A model generated the notes under the pieces. The model saw only the letters and a list, made by a program, of their open reading frames with translations. It did no database searches and was not told the origin of the DNA. A stretch of 13,420 bases of DNA from Spirochaeta sp. Its GTDB lineage: Bacteria > Spirochaetota > Spirochaetia > UBA9216. Each line of letters starts with the position of its first letter. Position 1 is the stretch's first letter. This document shows positions 8,401-13,420 of the stretch, one piece after another. Where the stretch lies: positions 1 to 13,420 of the forward strand of contig DMKD01000252.1 in the NCBI GenBank assembly GCA_003454605.1. Reading direction: 5' to 3'. A program made the position numbers and the translations under genes.

Positions 8401-8866
8401 ATCGGTGAGACCGCATATGACAAAAAAGGGCGACAAGATGGCCTTTGCGGCAATCGAAGATTATCGGGGCTCAGTAGATGCAGTTATCTTTCCGAAAACC
8501 TTCACCGAATACAGTCAAATGCTTGTTGTAGATGAAGTCTTCGGATTTGAAGGCAAGATCAATAAACAAAGAGCAAATCCTTCTTTTATGATAGACAAGA
8601 TCATCACACCTGAAGAATTCGACAGCAATACAGTAAAAGAAGTACACATCAGACTTAACGGCGGTTCTGAAGAAGAAGACCGGCTTGAGGATCTTAAAGA
8701 AACCCTGCTCCACCATTCAGGTATAAGTCCGGTTTATTTTCATCTGAAAAACAGAAGTAATGAGATAGTTATAAAGGCATCAAATCACATCCTTGTCGAC
8801 CCGAACAACATCCTGTTTGAGTCGGTTAAAAACAAACCTGAGGTTGCTGATGTCTGGAAAGAGTGA
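5444..8866 (+). CDS. dnaE: DNA polymerase III alpha subunit
   Basis: Replicative C-family DNA polymerase, 1140 aa (E. coli DnaE 1160). Domain order: N-terminal PHP domain (about 1-270), polymerase core with PGRGSGAGSIVAYAL, catalytic aspartates D402 and D404 in PDFDIDFC and D555 in KMDFLGLKTL, HhH-containing fingers and tandem helix regions, an internal beta-clamp-binding peptide QVSLF (907-911), and an OB-fold domain from about 975 (YKILGMIKSV...DAVIFP). The PHP domain keeps a full set of candidate metal ligands (H11, H13, D20, H45, E70, H92, C142, D210, H212), unlike E. coli where several are lost, so it may bind metal and have nuclease or pyrophosphatase activity. Translation begins at a GTG with no Shine-Dalgarno sequence; the start is fixed by the conserved FVHLHTHSDYS opening a few residues later. 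The TGA stop is the first base pair region of a strong hairpin. Confidence 0.98.
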   Translation: MADIPEFVHLHTHSDYSLLDGASSIKKMVAKASSLGMKHIGLTDHGNMFGALRFYEECRAKKINPVIGCEFYVAPGSRRVKSGSESGNKYYHLVLLAKSERGYKNLIELTSIGYTEGFYYKPRIDDEVLAQYSGDLIASSACIAGEIAQHILNGNIEEAEKRAVFYRDLFDEGDYYLELQDHGIEEQRRANKGLIEISRRTGIPLIATNDSHYIDREDANAQDIMLCIGTGRHKNETNRMSFTGSEFYFKSQSEMYERFSHIPEALSNTVKLAEKCSIDIKYPGPLLPVYDIPAPHEGPGDYMRFLTYAGLKKRYPEITDEIKQRADFELDTIISMDFPSYFLIVWDFIHWAQEHDIPVGPGRGSGAGSIVAYALKITDIDPLKYDLIFERFLNPERVSMPDFDIDFCFERRQEVIDYVTEKYGKEKVGQIITFGTLKTKAVLKDVARVLEIPFSESDTISKLVPEERKMSVDKALEMEPELQQFADRGGAFSELFDTARRLEGLNRHASTHAAGIVIGQTKLTDYVPLYRDKNGAISTQYTMELLEPCGLVKMDFLGLKTLTLIRNTEKLVQKKIPGFSINDAPEDDEKTFRMLGDGKSACIFQFESSGMQGILKDAQPNSIEDLIALNALYRPGPMQYIPQFTKSKKGEMPISYPDPSLEEVLKPTYGVIVYQEQVMKVAQIIGGFSLGKADILRRAMGKKKEKEMNKMKIEFIEGAVAQGFDKKHADDIFELLVPFAGYGFNKSHAAAYSVLAYHTAYLKANYPAEFMAANLTNEINDPKKLAEYISEAQEMGIEMLAPNMNLSEKNFTVVDEKIVYGLIGIKNVGEAAVEEILKQRESEGAFESFIDFAERVDLKTVNRKVLETSIQTGLFDTMGMNRASLMHNLDKILEFVSHTKADQGVGQVSLFEAPEHTEFHSVETEEVEEWPNKELLKFEKDFLGFYVSGHPMDKYRKLWEKATNLDLSNVERSTENKKYKILGMIKSVRPHMTKKGDKMAFAAIEDYRGSVDAVIFPKTFTEYSQMLVVDEVFGFEGKINKQRANPSFMIDKIITPEEFDSNTVKEVHIRLNGGSEEEDRLEDLKETLLHHSGISPVYFHLKNRSNEIVIKASNHILVDPNNILFESVKNKPEVADVWKE

Positions 8867-8895
8867 CCACATAAAACCTCCATGTTTTATGTGGT
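8866..8895 (+). other. 12-bp perfect hairpin at the dnaE stop codon
   Basis: ACCACATAAAAC (8866-8877) pairs perfectly with GTTTTATGTGGT (8884-8895) around a 6-nt loop CTCCAT. The left arm begins on the last base of the dnaE TGA. No T-run follows (TCTGAAG), so it is not a classic intrinsic terminator; it could protect the dnaE mRNA 3' end or act with the hairpins after it. Its loop matches the loops of the two downstream GC-rich hairpins. Confidence 0.75.
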
Positions 8896-8897
8896 TC

Positions 8898-8930
8898 TGA
8901 AGTTTGAAAATCAAAGATTCTCAAACTTCA
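8898..8930 (+). other. Long hairpin with internal mismatch and AAA triloop
   Basis: TGAAGTTTGA (8898-8907) pairs with TCAAACTTCA (8921-8930). Inside it, after a single A-C mismatch, AATC (8909-8912) pairs with GATT (8916-8919) around an AAA loop. The result is a 10 + 4 bp stem with nothing left unpaired but the mismatch and the triloop. It starts only 3 nt after the preceding hairpin and is not followed by a T-run. Its role is unknown; an mRNA 3'-end structure or a protein- or RNA-binding site are both possible. Confidence 0.7.
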
Positions 8931-8937
8931 CCCTAAT

Positions 8938-8965
8938 ATCCCGCCTTCCATGGCGGGGATTTTTA
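8938..8965 (+). terminator. Intrinsic terminator downstream of dnaE
   Basis: CCCGCC (8940-8945) pairs with GGCGGG (8952-8957) around the loop TTCCAT, with a possible extra T-G wobble. It is followed by GATTTTTATAA, a five-T run directly after the stem. This is the only one of the four stem-loops in the gap with a clear terminator tail, and it is the likely end of the dnaE transcript. Confidence 0.7.
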
Positions 8966-8997
8966 TAACCCGCCTTCCATGGCGGAGATATACAGGA
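8940..8997 (+). repeat. Two-copy 29-bp tandem repeat carrying a CCGCC-TTCCAT-GGCGG hairpin
   Basis: The 17-nt block CCCGCCTTCCATGGCGG occurs at 8940-8956 and again at 8969-8985, exactly 29 nt apart, and the bases after it have diverged (GGATTTTTATAA versus AGATATACAGGA). The first copy has the terminator T-run; the second has lost it and instead runs into AGGAG at 8994-8998, the ribosome binding site of yggT. The second hairpin therefore ends only 8 nt before that site and would sit in the leader of the yggT-recG-rsmD message if transcription starts or reads through upstream. Confidence 0.8.
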
Positions 8998-9004
8998 GAT
9001 AGAT

Positions 9005-9595
9005 ATGCAGATAGTTGCCAGAGTCTTAAGCGCGGTTCTTTCCGTGTACATGGTACTCTTAATGATAAGAGTAATGCTCACCTGGTTCAGGGCCGCCCAG
9101 AGCCATCAGATTTTCCGATACCTCGCGTTGGTAACCGATCCCTATCTTAACTGGTTCAGACGTTTTTCCGTTCTCAAATTCGGTATGATAGATTTTTCAC
9201 CGATCATTGCATTTGTAATTCTCGGTTTCGTAATAAATATATGCAACAGTATCGCCACCTACGGTAAGATTACTGTCGGAATAATTCTCGCACTGCTTGT
9301 AAATGGAATATGGTCAATCATATCCTTCATTCTTATTCTTCTGATCATCCTGACTATTATAAGATTATTGGGTGCAACAGTGGCAAGAAGCGGTTTCATC
9401 GCTCAGATGTCATCGGGCATTGATTCAATAATAGAGCCCTTCACTTCCTGGGTCAGACGGACAATCTTTCGAAACCGTTTCACCCCCTACACTACTCAGC
9501 TTGGAATTGCTCTGGTCATACTCATTGTACTGAACATAGCAGGCCGCTTCGTATTCAACTATCTTACCGGGCTTGCCGCAGGCCTGCCCTTCTAA
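9005..9595 (+). CDS. yggT: YggT-family integral membrane protein with two YggT repeats
   Basis: A 196-residue hydrophobic protein built from two YggT domains. The first (about 5-90) has the characteristic RVMLTWF, DPYLNWFRRF and GMIDFSPIIAFVILGF; the second (about 105-190) repeats the layout with RLLGATVARSG, SIIEPFTSWVRRTIF and YTTQLGIALVILIVL but is degenerate. Four membrane segments are likely: near 3-25, 63-88, 92-125 and 165-188. YggT proteins are widespread, often near division or cofactor genes, and their biochemical role is not established; envelope or osmotic functions have been suggested. The ATG has AGGAG at 8994-8998, 6 nt upstream. recG starts 3 nt after its stop, so the two are probably co-transcribed. 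A longer alternative start is not supported. Confidence 0.88.
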   Translation: MQIVARVLSAVLSVYMVLLMIRVMLTWFRAAQSHQIFRYLALVTDPYLNWFRRFSVLKFGMIDFSPIIAFVILGFVINICNSIATYGKITVGIILALLVNGIWSIISFILILLIILTIIRLLGATVARSGFIAQMSSGIDSIIEPFTSWVRRTIFRNRFTPYTTQLGIALVILIVLNIAGRFVFNYLTGLAAGLPF

Positions 9596-9598
9596 ACA

Positions 9599-11719
9599 AT
9601 GTTTCAGGGTGAACTGAAACAGCCCGTTTCCCGGCTGCAGGGAATAGGGCCGAAAACATCGGCCGTTCTCTCGGCAGCCGGTATCGTAACCATCAGCAAT
9701 ATTTTAAAGCACTATCCCCGGGGCTACGAAGACCGGATGAAGATCACCGGCCTCGCGCCGGCGCTAAAAAGCAATGACGCAGTAATTATTAATACGCCTG
9801 CCCTGATCACCAGTCATGAGTTCTTCGGTCGGCCGCCCAGGCAGACGCTGAAAGTGATGATTGAGGATGAAGCGGGGATCCCCGCCAGCCTTGTATGTTT
9901 CGGCCGCGGCTTCCTCGCGGACAAGCTCCAGCCGGGGCGGCTAATCATGCTCTACGGCAGCTTTCAGAACCGGTACAACGAGCTGCAGTCATCAGCTTTT
10001 GAGTTCGAAGTCCTGCCGCCCGAGGCGACAATCGAGACAGCCGCTGATGAAGCGTCAGCTCTCTCCGACTTCGGACGCATTCTGCCAATCTATCCGCTGA
10101 CCGCCGGCCTGAACCAGAAGCCGCTTCGGAAGGCTGTCAGTCATGCGCTGAGCGAATGGGCCGGCAATATAGAAACAGAGCTCCCCGAGAAGATCCGCCT
10201 CGAATACAAACTTCTCACAAAACCCGAAGCACTGCGGCAGATTCATTTTCCCGATTCTGAAGAATCCTGTACCAAAGCTGTTACAAGCCTCAAGTTCGAA
10301 GAACTCTTTCATTTCCAATTCGCGGCCGCGCGCAGAGCCTTCAAGCGTAAATCGGTTCACAAGTCAGTGCGCCCGGTATCCGCATCAGAAAGGAAGTTAG
10401 AGAATAGACTCCTGGGCAGTCTGGGATTCAAACTGACTGCCGCTCAGGACAGGGTACTTGCGGAAATAAGAACCGACATGAGCTCTGAAAAACCAATGTC
10501 GCGAATGCTTCAGGGTGATGTAGGCTGCGGGAAAACCCTTGTCGCCTTCATCGCGGCCCTTAATGTTATTGAATCAGGCGGACAGGCTGCATTCATGGCT
10601 CCCACAGGCCTTCTTGCACGTCAGCACGCTGACAATGCCTACAAGCTGCTTACCCCGCTCGGCATCAATATAGCGCTGCTGACCGGCAGTGTAAAATCCG
10701 AGCAGCGCAGGCATCTGCTCCAGGCGCTTACAGCAGGGGAGATAGATCTTGTTATCGGCACTCATGCGCTCTTCAGCGAAAATGTAGCCTTTAAACAGCT
10801 GTCGCTTATCATCATTGATGAACAGCATCGATTCGGCGTAATGCAGCGGCTCGCGCTCTCGGGAAAGAACAGCACAGCCGATCTCCTGCTCATGACAGCC
10901 ACCCCGATACCCCGGACCCTTGCAATGACGGTGTTCGGTGATCTTGACGTATCAACCATCAATGAGCTTCCTCCCGGACGAGGCCCCGTCGAAACCCATC
11001 TTGCTGCGATTGGAAATGAACAGAAGGTCTATGACTTCGTGAAGAAGCAGCTGAACATGGGCCGTCAGGCATATTTCGTTTATCCCCTCATCAGCAAGTC
11101 GGATAAAACATCGTTGAAAGATGCAGAATCGATGTTCGAATCACTCGAAAAACAGTATTTCAGCGGTTATAAGGTAGGTCTGATTCACTCCCGCCTCGAT
11201 GAGAAAAAGAAAAAGGAAATCATGGACGGGTTCCGTGAAGGCGAAATACGTATCATTGCCGCTACAACCGTTGTCGAAGTAGGAGTGGATGTTCCCAACG
11301 CCACCTGCATGATAATTGAACACGCTGAGCGCTTCGGCCTCTCTGCCCTTCACCAGCTGCGCGGGCGGGTCGGCCGCGGTGAGCATAGTTCATATGCCTT
11401 TCTCATCTACAGTCCTGAGCTGACCGAGACCGGAACTGCGCGGTTGAAGATCATGAAGCAGAGCACCGACGGCTTCTATATAGCCGAGGAGGATCTGAAG
11501 ATCCGGGGCCCCGGCAATCTCAGCGGATCGGAGCAGTCGGGATTTCTCCCCTTCACCATTGCAGATTTGAACACTGATTTTGAGCTTCTCAAAGAAGCAA
11601 GGATCGCAGCCGCGGCCCTTGTGAATGACGACCCGGGCATGCTGCAGCCGGAAAACAACGCCTTGAGAAGGCTGTTTGAGATATGCCCGCCCTTTTCAGA
11701 TGATTTAATCGGAGGATAG
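9599..11719 (+). CDS. recG: ATP-dependent DNA helicase RecG
   Basis: Superfamily 2 helicase that remodels stalled replication forks and Holliday junctions; 706 aa (E. coli 693). The N-terminal part starts with an HhH-like LQGIGPKTSAVLSAAGI and HYPRGYEDR, then the OB-fold wedge domain (about 60-140). Helicase motifs: Walker A GDVGCGKT (306-313), MAPTGLLARQHA (Ia), DEQH (407-410) in IIDEQHRFGVMQR, MTATPIPRTLAMT (III), VVEVGVDVPNA (V) and HQLRGRVGRG (VI), followed by the C-terminal TRG region with DGFYIAEEDLKIRGPGNLSGSEQSG, where most RecG have a similar RGPGE--GxxQSG. It follows yggT by 3 nt without a clear Shine-Dalgarno sequence, so translational coupling is likely. Its stop is followed by rsmD 2 nt later, and the GGAGG for rsmD is inside its last codons. 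Confidence 0.98.
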   Translation: MFQGELKQPVSRLQGIGPKTSAVLSAAGIVTISNILKHYPRGYEDRMKITGLAPALKSNDAVIINTPALITSHEFFGRPPRQTLKVMIEDEAGIPASLVCFGRGFLADKLQPGRLIMLYGSFQNRYNELQSSAFEFEVLPPEATIETAADEASALSDFGRILPIYPLTAGLNQKPLRKAVSHALSEWAGNIETELPEKIRLEYKLLTKPEALRQIHFPDSEESCTKAVTSLKFEELFHFQFAAARRAFKRKSVHKSVRPVSASERKLENRLLGSLGFKLTAAQDRVLAEIRTDMSSEKPMSRMLQGDVGCGKTLVAFIAALNVIESGGQAAFMAPTGLLARQHADNAYKLLTPLGINIALLTGSVKSEQRRHLLQALTAGEIDLVIGTHALFSENVAFKQLSLIIIDEQHRFGVMQRLALSGKNSTADLLLMTATPIPRTLAMTVFGDLDVSTINELPPGRGPVETHLAAIGNEQKVYDFVKKQLNMGRQAYFVYPLISKSDKTSLKDAESMFESLEKQYFSGYKVGLIHSRLDEKKKKEIMDGFREGEIRIIAATTVVEVGVDVPNATCMIIEHAERFGLSALHQLRGRVGRGEHSSYAFLIYSPELTETGTARLKIMKQSTDGFYIAEEDLKIRGPGNLSGSEQSGFLPFTIADLNTDFELLKEARIAAAALVNDDPGMLQPENNALRRLFEICPPFSDDLIGG

Positions 11720-11721
11720 AT

Positions 11722-12249
11722 GTGAGAATAACCGGCGGGATTTACTGCGGACGAACAATAACCTGCCCTAAGGGCATAATCAGGCCGGCAATGGACCGAA
11801 TGCGTGAGTCGCTGTTTTCGATACTCGGCAGCATTGAAGACCTGTCCTTTCTTGATCTTTTTTCAGGTTCCGGATGTGTCGGTATCGAGGCGGCAAGCAG
11901 GGGGGCTGAGCCCGTAGTGCTTGTTGAAAAGGATTTCAAGAAGAAGACTGTAATTCAGAAAAACATGTCGATCGCCAGTGAGGACATAAGCCTGAGAATG
12001 ATGTCGGCCGAGAAATATATGTCTATCTGCAAAAGGAAATTTGATCTCATCTACATGGATCCTCCATTTCCGATGGGCGGTAAAATCAAACTGATAGAGA
12101 GGGCTTCTTCTGCCGGGATTCTCGAAGATGACGGGACACTGATGATTCACTATCCCTCTGAAGAAAAATGGCCTGATATCGTCGGTAACTTCAAGGTTGT
12201 CGACCGCCGCGCCTACGGACGCTCGATTCTGCTGTTTTTCAGGTATTAG
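11722..12249 (+). CDS. rsmD: 16S rRNA (guanine(966)-N(2))-methyltransferase RsmD
   Basis: S-adenosylmethionine-dependent N2-methyltransferase for G966 of 16S rRNA (E. coli numbering), 175 aa. The N-terminus MRITGGIYCGRTI and the RPAMDRMRESLFSIL block (21-35) are RsmD hallmarks; the SAM-binding motif is FLDLFSGSGCVGIEAASRGA (43-62), and the catalytic DPPF sits at 113-116 in FDLIYMDPPF. The start is GTG, not the out-of-frame ATG two bases earlier which meets a stop at once; GGAGG at 11711-11715 is 6 nt upstream. It is the last gene of the yggT-recG-rsmD run. Its TAG stop overlaps the stop of the convergent vapC-like gene by 4 nt, so no terminator separates them. In many bacteria coaD follows rsmD; here a toxin-antitoxin region takes that place. 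Confidence 0.95.
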   Translation: MRITGGIYCGRTITCPKGIIRPAMDRMRESLFSILGSIEDLSFLDLFSGSGCVGIEAASRGAEPVVLVEKDFKKKTVIQKNMSIASEDISLRMMSAEKYMSICKRKFDLIYMDPPFPMGGKIKLIERASSAGILEDDGTLMIHYPSEEKWPDIVGNFKVVDRRAYGRSILLFFRY

Positions 12250-12647
12250 TATGTTTCAACAACAAGCCCGGGGATCCTGCTGAAGTGCTCGGTATCCCTT
12301 GTCAGTACCGCCTGTTCAGCAGCCTTAGCTGTAATACCGATAAGTAAATCCATAACAGGTATTCGAGCTCCTTTTTCTCTCAGAACCGCTTCTGCTTCTC
12401 CATAAATTACAGGAAATGAACTATCCGGATAAAGTATTTCCACATATTCCGTCAGCAGATTTATCTTTCGCAGTTCCAACTGTGGGTTTTTAGACAACTC
12501 AGCACCGGCTCGAAGCTCACAGAGAGTAAACAATGAAATGGAGATCTCGTGTTCTTTCAGCTCCGCCATTTTTGCAGTAGCCGGTCCACTCAGGCCTTTG
12601 TGTGATTCTCGCATTAAATCAATACAGAAACAGGTATCAAGCAGCAT
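12246..12647 (-). CDS. vapC: VapC-family PIN-domain ribonuclease toxin
   Basis: A 133-residue PIN-domain protein, the toxin of a type II toxin-antitoxin pair; VapC enzymes are Mg-dependent endoribonucleases that cut tRNA or rRNA. The acidic active-site residues expected for the family are all present: D4 in LLDTCF, E44 in LCELRAG, D100 in PVMDLLIG and D118 in LTRDTEHF. I chose the ATG at 12647-12645 (reading on the minus strand): its first base is the last of the upstream VapB TGA (TGATG), and GGAG lies 5 nt upstream. A TTG one codon earlier is possible but would abut the ribosome site. Its stop overlaps rsmD's stop by 4 nt in convergent orientation. The catalytic set looks intact, so the toxin should be functional if expressed; its RNA target cannot be told. 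Confidence 0.92.
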   Translation of the reverse strand: MLLDTCFCIDLMRESHKGLSGPATAKMAELKEHEISISLFTLCELRAGAELSKNPQLELRKINLLTEYVEILYPDSSFPVIYGEAEAVLREKGARIPVMDLLIGITAKAAEQAVLTRDTEHFSRIPGLVVETY

Positions 12648-12895
12648 CAACTCTCCGATTCTATTTTCTCGGAAGAAATATAATCTTCTTCTCTACTTTT
12701 TACAATCTCCTCCGTCTGATCAAGCGTATCTTCTTCTAATATAAAAGTGTGCAGATTTTCGAGCAGACTGCCGCCGGTTTTTTTGCTTGCCTTGAAAGTC
12801 CGCTTGATTACCTTACTGAAAGATTCATTCTTTTGTTTTTGCTCGGACAAAAGATTATAAGCTTCCATATCAATCGTGATTGTTTTAACTGCCAT
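12647..12895 (-). CDS. vapB: VapB-type antitoxin (DUF217-like)
   Basis: An 82-residue antitoxin upstream of and coupled to vapC. The N-terminal segment MAVKTITIDMEAYNLL and the following ESFSKVIKRTF match the antitoxin_VapB (DUF217) pattern, in which a short strand-helix-helix DNA-binding domain ends in an ESFSxVI motif. The C-terminal half is acidic (EEDTLDQTEEIVKSREEDY) and probably wraps the toxin's active site. ATG at 12895-12893 has GAGG at 12906-12903, 7 nt upstream. Its TGA overlaps the vapC ATG by one base, the standard antitoxin-first arrangement. Like other VapBs it is expected to repress its own promoter together with VapC. Confidence 0.85.
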   Translation of the reverse strand: MAVKTITIDMEAYNLLSEQKQKNESFSKVIKRTFKASKKTGGSLLENLHTFILEEDTLDQTEEIVKSREEDYISSEKIESES

Positions 12896-12914
12896 AACAA
12901 TGCCTCATGCACTT

Positions 12915-12922
12915 AGTATACA
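12915..12922 (-). promoter_or_regulatory. Putative -10 element and GTATAC palindrome of the vapBC promoter
   Basis: On the minus strand TATACT (12920-12915) lies about 20 nt before the vapB start codon and matches the -10 consensus at 5/6 positions. The best -35-like TTGATG (12946-12941) is 20 nt further up, too far for a standard promoter, so the -35 is weak or absent. The -10 overlaps the palindrome GTATAC (12916-12921), which could serve as part of an autorepression operator. This is a weak prediction. Confidence 0.35.
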
Positions 12923-12950
12923 CTTGTTTTATAATTTTTTCATCAAATAA

Positions 12951-13046
12951 CTCAGCGGTAGTTACGCGATTATCGGGGCATCTGATGAAGATACCGGAGG
13001 GTTATCCAGCGGTGCCGCCTATGTTATTGAGAATGTTTCACCTTAG
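12951..13046 (+). pseudogene. Remnant of an FG-GAP beta-propeller repeat protein (31 codons, + strand)
   Basis: Between the two antitoxin genes the + strand encodes, from an in-frame TAA at 12948-12950 to a TAG at 13044-13046, a 31-residue peptide containing LSGSYAIIG followed by GASDEDTGGLSSGAAYVIE and NVSP. This matches the integrin-like FG-GAP repeat consensus of bacterial surface proteins (-SGDYAIVGA-xDD-GG-xSGAAYVF-). No start codon, ribosome site or further repeat is visible upstream in any frame, so it looks like the tail end of a larger gene whose rest has been deleted. The rest of the gap between 12896 and 13054 holds only the vapB leader and promoter. Confidence 0.65.
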
Positions 13047-13054
13047 GGTATAAT

Positions 13055-13273
13055 TCACAACTCCTCAAGTATTTCATCAAAGGAGACAAAATTTGTTTCA
13101 CCCTCTGCTTCTCTTTCTTCAAATTCCTCTATCTCAATTCGATCCAGATAGTCTTCGTAAAATTCTCTAAGCGACTGCTTTACAAGCGTTGATTTATCTT
13201 TTTCAAAATACGCTGACAATTTATTCAGGATGTTTTCTTCTTCTTTATTCAGTCTTATTGATAACACACTCAT
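13055..13273 (-). CDS. Ribbon-helix-helix antitoxin (RelB/DUF6290-like)
   Basis: A 72-residue protein whose N-terminus MSVLSIRLNKEEENILNKL and following KDKSTLVKQSLREFYEDYLD form a ribbon-helix-helix DNA-binding domain. The C-terminal third is highly acidic (EIEEFEEREAEGE) and ends in VSFDEILEEL, the segment that typically binds a RelE/ParE-type toxin. The start ATG overlaps the stop of the upstream toxin gene as ATGA; AGGAGG at 13292-13287 is 13 nt upstream, rather far, so re-initiation from the toxin gene is likely. No toxin gene lies downstream: vapB is reached after a gap with an FG-GAP relic. The antitoxin therefore pairs with the gene before it, in reversed order. Confidence 0.85.
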   Translation of the reverse strand: MSVLSIRLNKEEENILNKLSAYFEKDKSTLVKQSLREFYEDYLDRIEIEEFEEREAEGETNFVSFDEILEEL

Positions 13274-13420
13274 TTTCTGTATACATCCTCCTTTTTATCC
13301 AGTTTAAAAATAAAAATATCATTGTTCTCAATGTAAAACAATGCCCGGTATTTTCCTTTTCTTAATCTATAGGTTTTCCGTCTCCCGGGATCCTTCAGCA
13401 TTTTTATATCAAAAAGGGTC
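13270..13420 (-). CDS. RelE/ParE-type toxin, C-terminal part (5' beyond window edge)
   Basis: Reading the minus strand from 13419 down to a TGA at 13272-13270 gives 49 uninterrupted residues. They contain IKMLKDPGRRKTYRLRKG, KYRALFYIENNDIFIF and end KLDKKEDVYRK. This is the C-terminal half of a RelE/ParE-superfamily fold: the pattern L-x-G/DP-x-YRLR-x-G-x-YR-x-(L/F)(F/Y), two central strands, and the final KK/RxDVYR. RelE toxins cut mRNA on the ribosome and ParE toxins inhibit gyrase; the fragment does not tell which. The stop overlaps the antitoxin start by ATGA, placing toxin before antitoxin. The N-terminal half and start codon are outside the window, so completeness cannot be judged. Confidence 0.85.
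   Translation of the reverse strand, partial: TLFDIKMLKDPGRRKTYRLRKGKYRALFYIENNDIFIFKLDKKEDVYRK

Noticed and set aside
8940..8997. Possible CRISPR-like array from the repeated palindromic unit
   Set aside because: Only two copies, directly adjacent with no spacers, and no cas genes nearby; a duplicated terminator hairpin explains it.
12538..12744. Small + strand open frame opposite the vapB/vapC junction
   Set aside because: It is antisense to two well-supported genes and shows no domain or start signal.
13278..13285. TGTATACA palindrome between the second antitoxin's ribosome site and start, resembling GTATAC at the vapBC promoter
   Set aside because: It lies inside the end of the toxin coding sequence and an 8-bp palindrome is too short to claim as a shared operator.

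Overview
The window reads as bacterial chromosome with typical gene density and moderate GC. The protein style resembles a spirochaete (Spirochaetes/Treponemataceae-like: duplicated YggT repeats, the RecG N-terminus, a divergent three-subunit molybdenum hydroxylase). That placement is an impression from sequence style and has not been tested. There are no rRNA or tRNA genes, no CRISPR array and no intact insertion sequence.

Left part (1-5404, all +): a tightly packed run of five genes. It opens with the C-terminal part of a CapD/FlaA1-type nucleotide-sugar dehydratase cut by the window edge. A DegT/ArnB-type PLP sugar aminotransferase overlaps it by 17 nt; together they would make a UDP-4-amino-4,6-dideoxy-sugar for surface glycans or protein glycosylation. 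Coupled by a TAGTG junction come the three subunits of a xanthine dehydrogenase-like molybdenum hydroxylase: Mo-cofactor subunit, 2Fe-2S subunit and FAD subunit. The Mo-cofactor subunit is strongly divergent at positions that are normally invariant.

Middle part (5405-12249, all +): housekeeping genes. dnaE (replicative polymerase alpha subunit) has a well-spaced promoter-like element placing the predicted transcript start on its GTG codon, so it may be leaderless. After dnaE lies a 138-nt gap with four stem-loops in a row. Three of them share a YTCCAT loop, one has a terminator-like T-run, and two are a 29-bp tandem duplication. Then follow yggT, recG and rsmD, spaced as one operon.

Right part (12246-13420, all -): an AT-richer accessory tail converging on rsmD with a 4-nt overlap. 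It holds a complete VapB/VapC toxin-antitoxin pair. A non-coding stretch beside it carries, on the + strand, a 31-codon remnant of an FG-GAP beta-propeller repeat protein. A second toxin-antitoxin pair follows: a ribbon-helix-helix antitoxin whose start overlaps (ATGA) the end of a RelE/ParE-type toxin gene running off the window. There the toxin lies upstream of the antitoxin, the reverse of the usual order.

The most interesting items are the stem-loop cluster with its shared loop, the rewritten Mo-cofactor loop, the FG-GAP relic and the possibly leaderless dnaE. I saw no clearly new multi-gene system.
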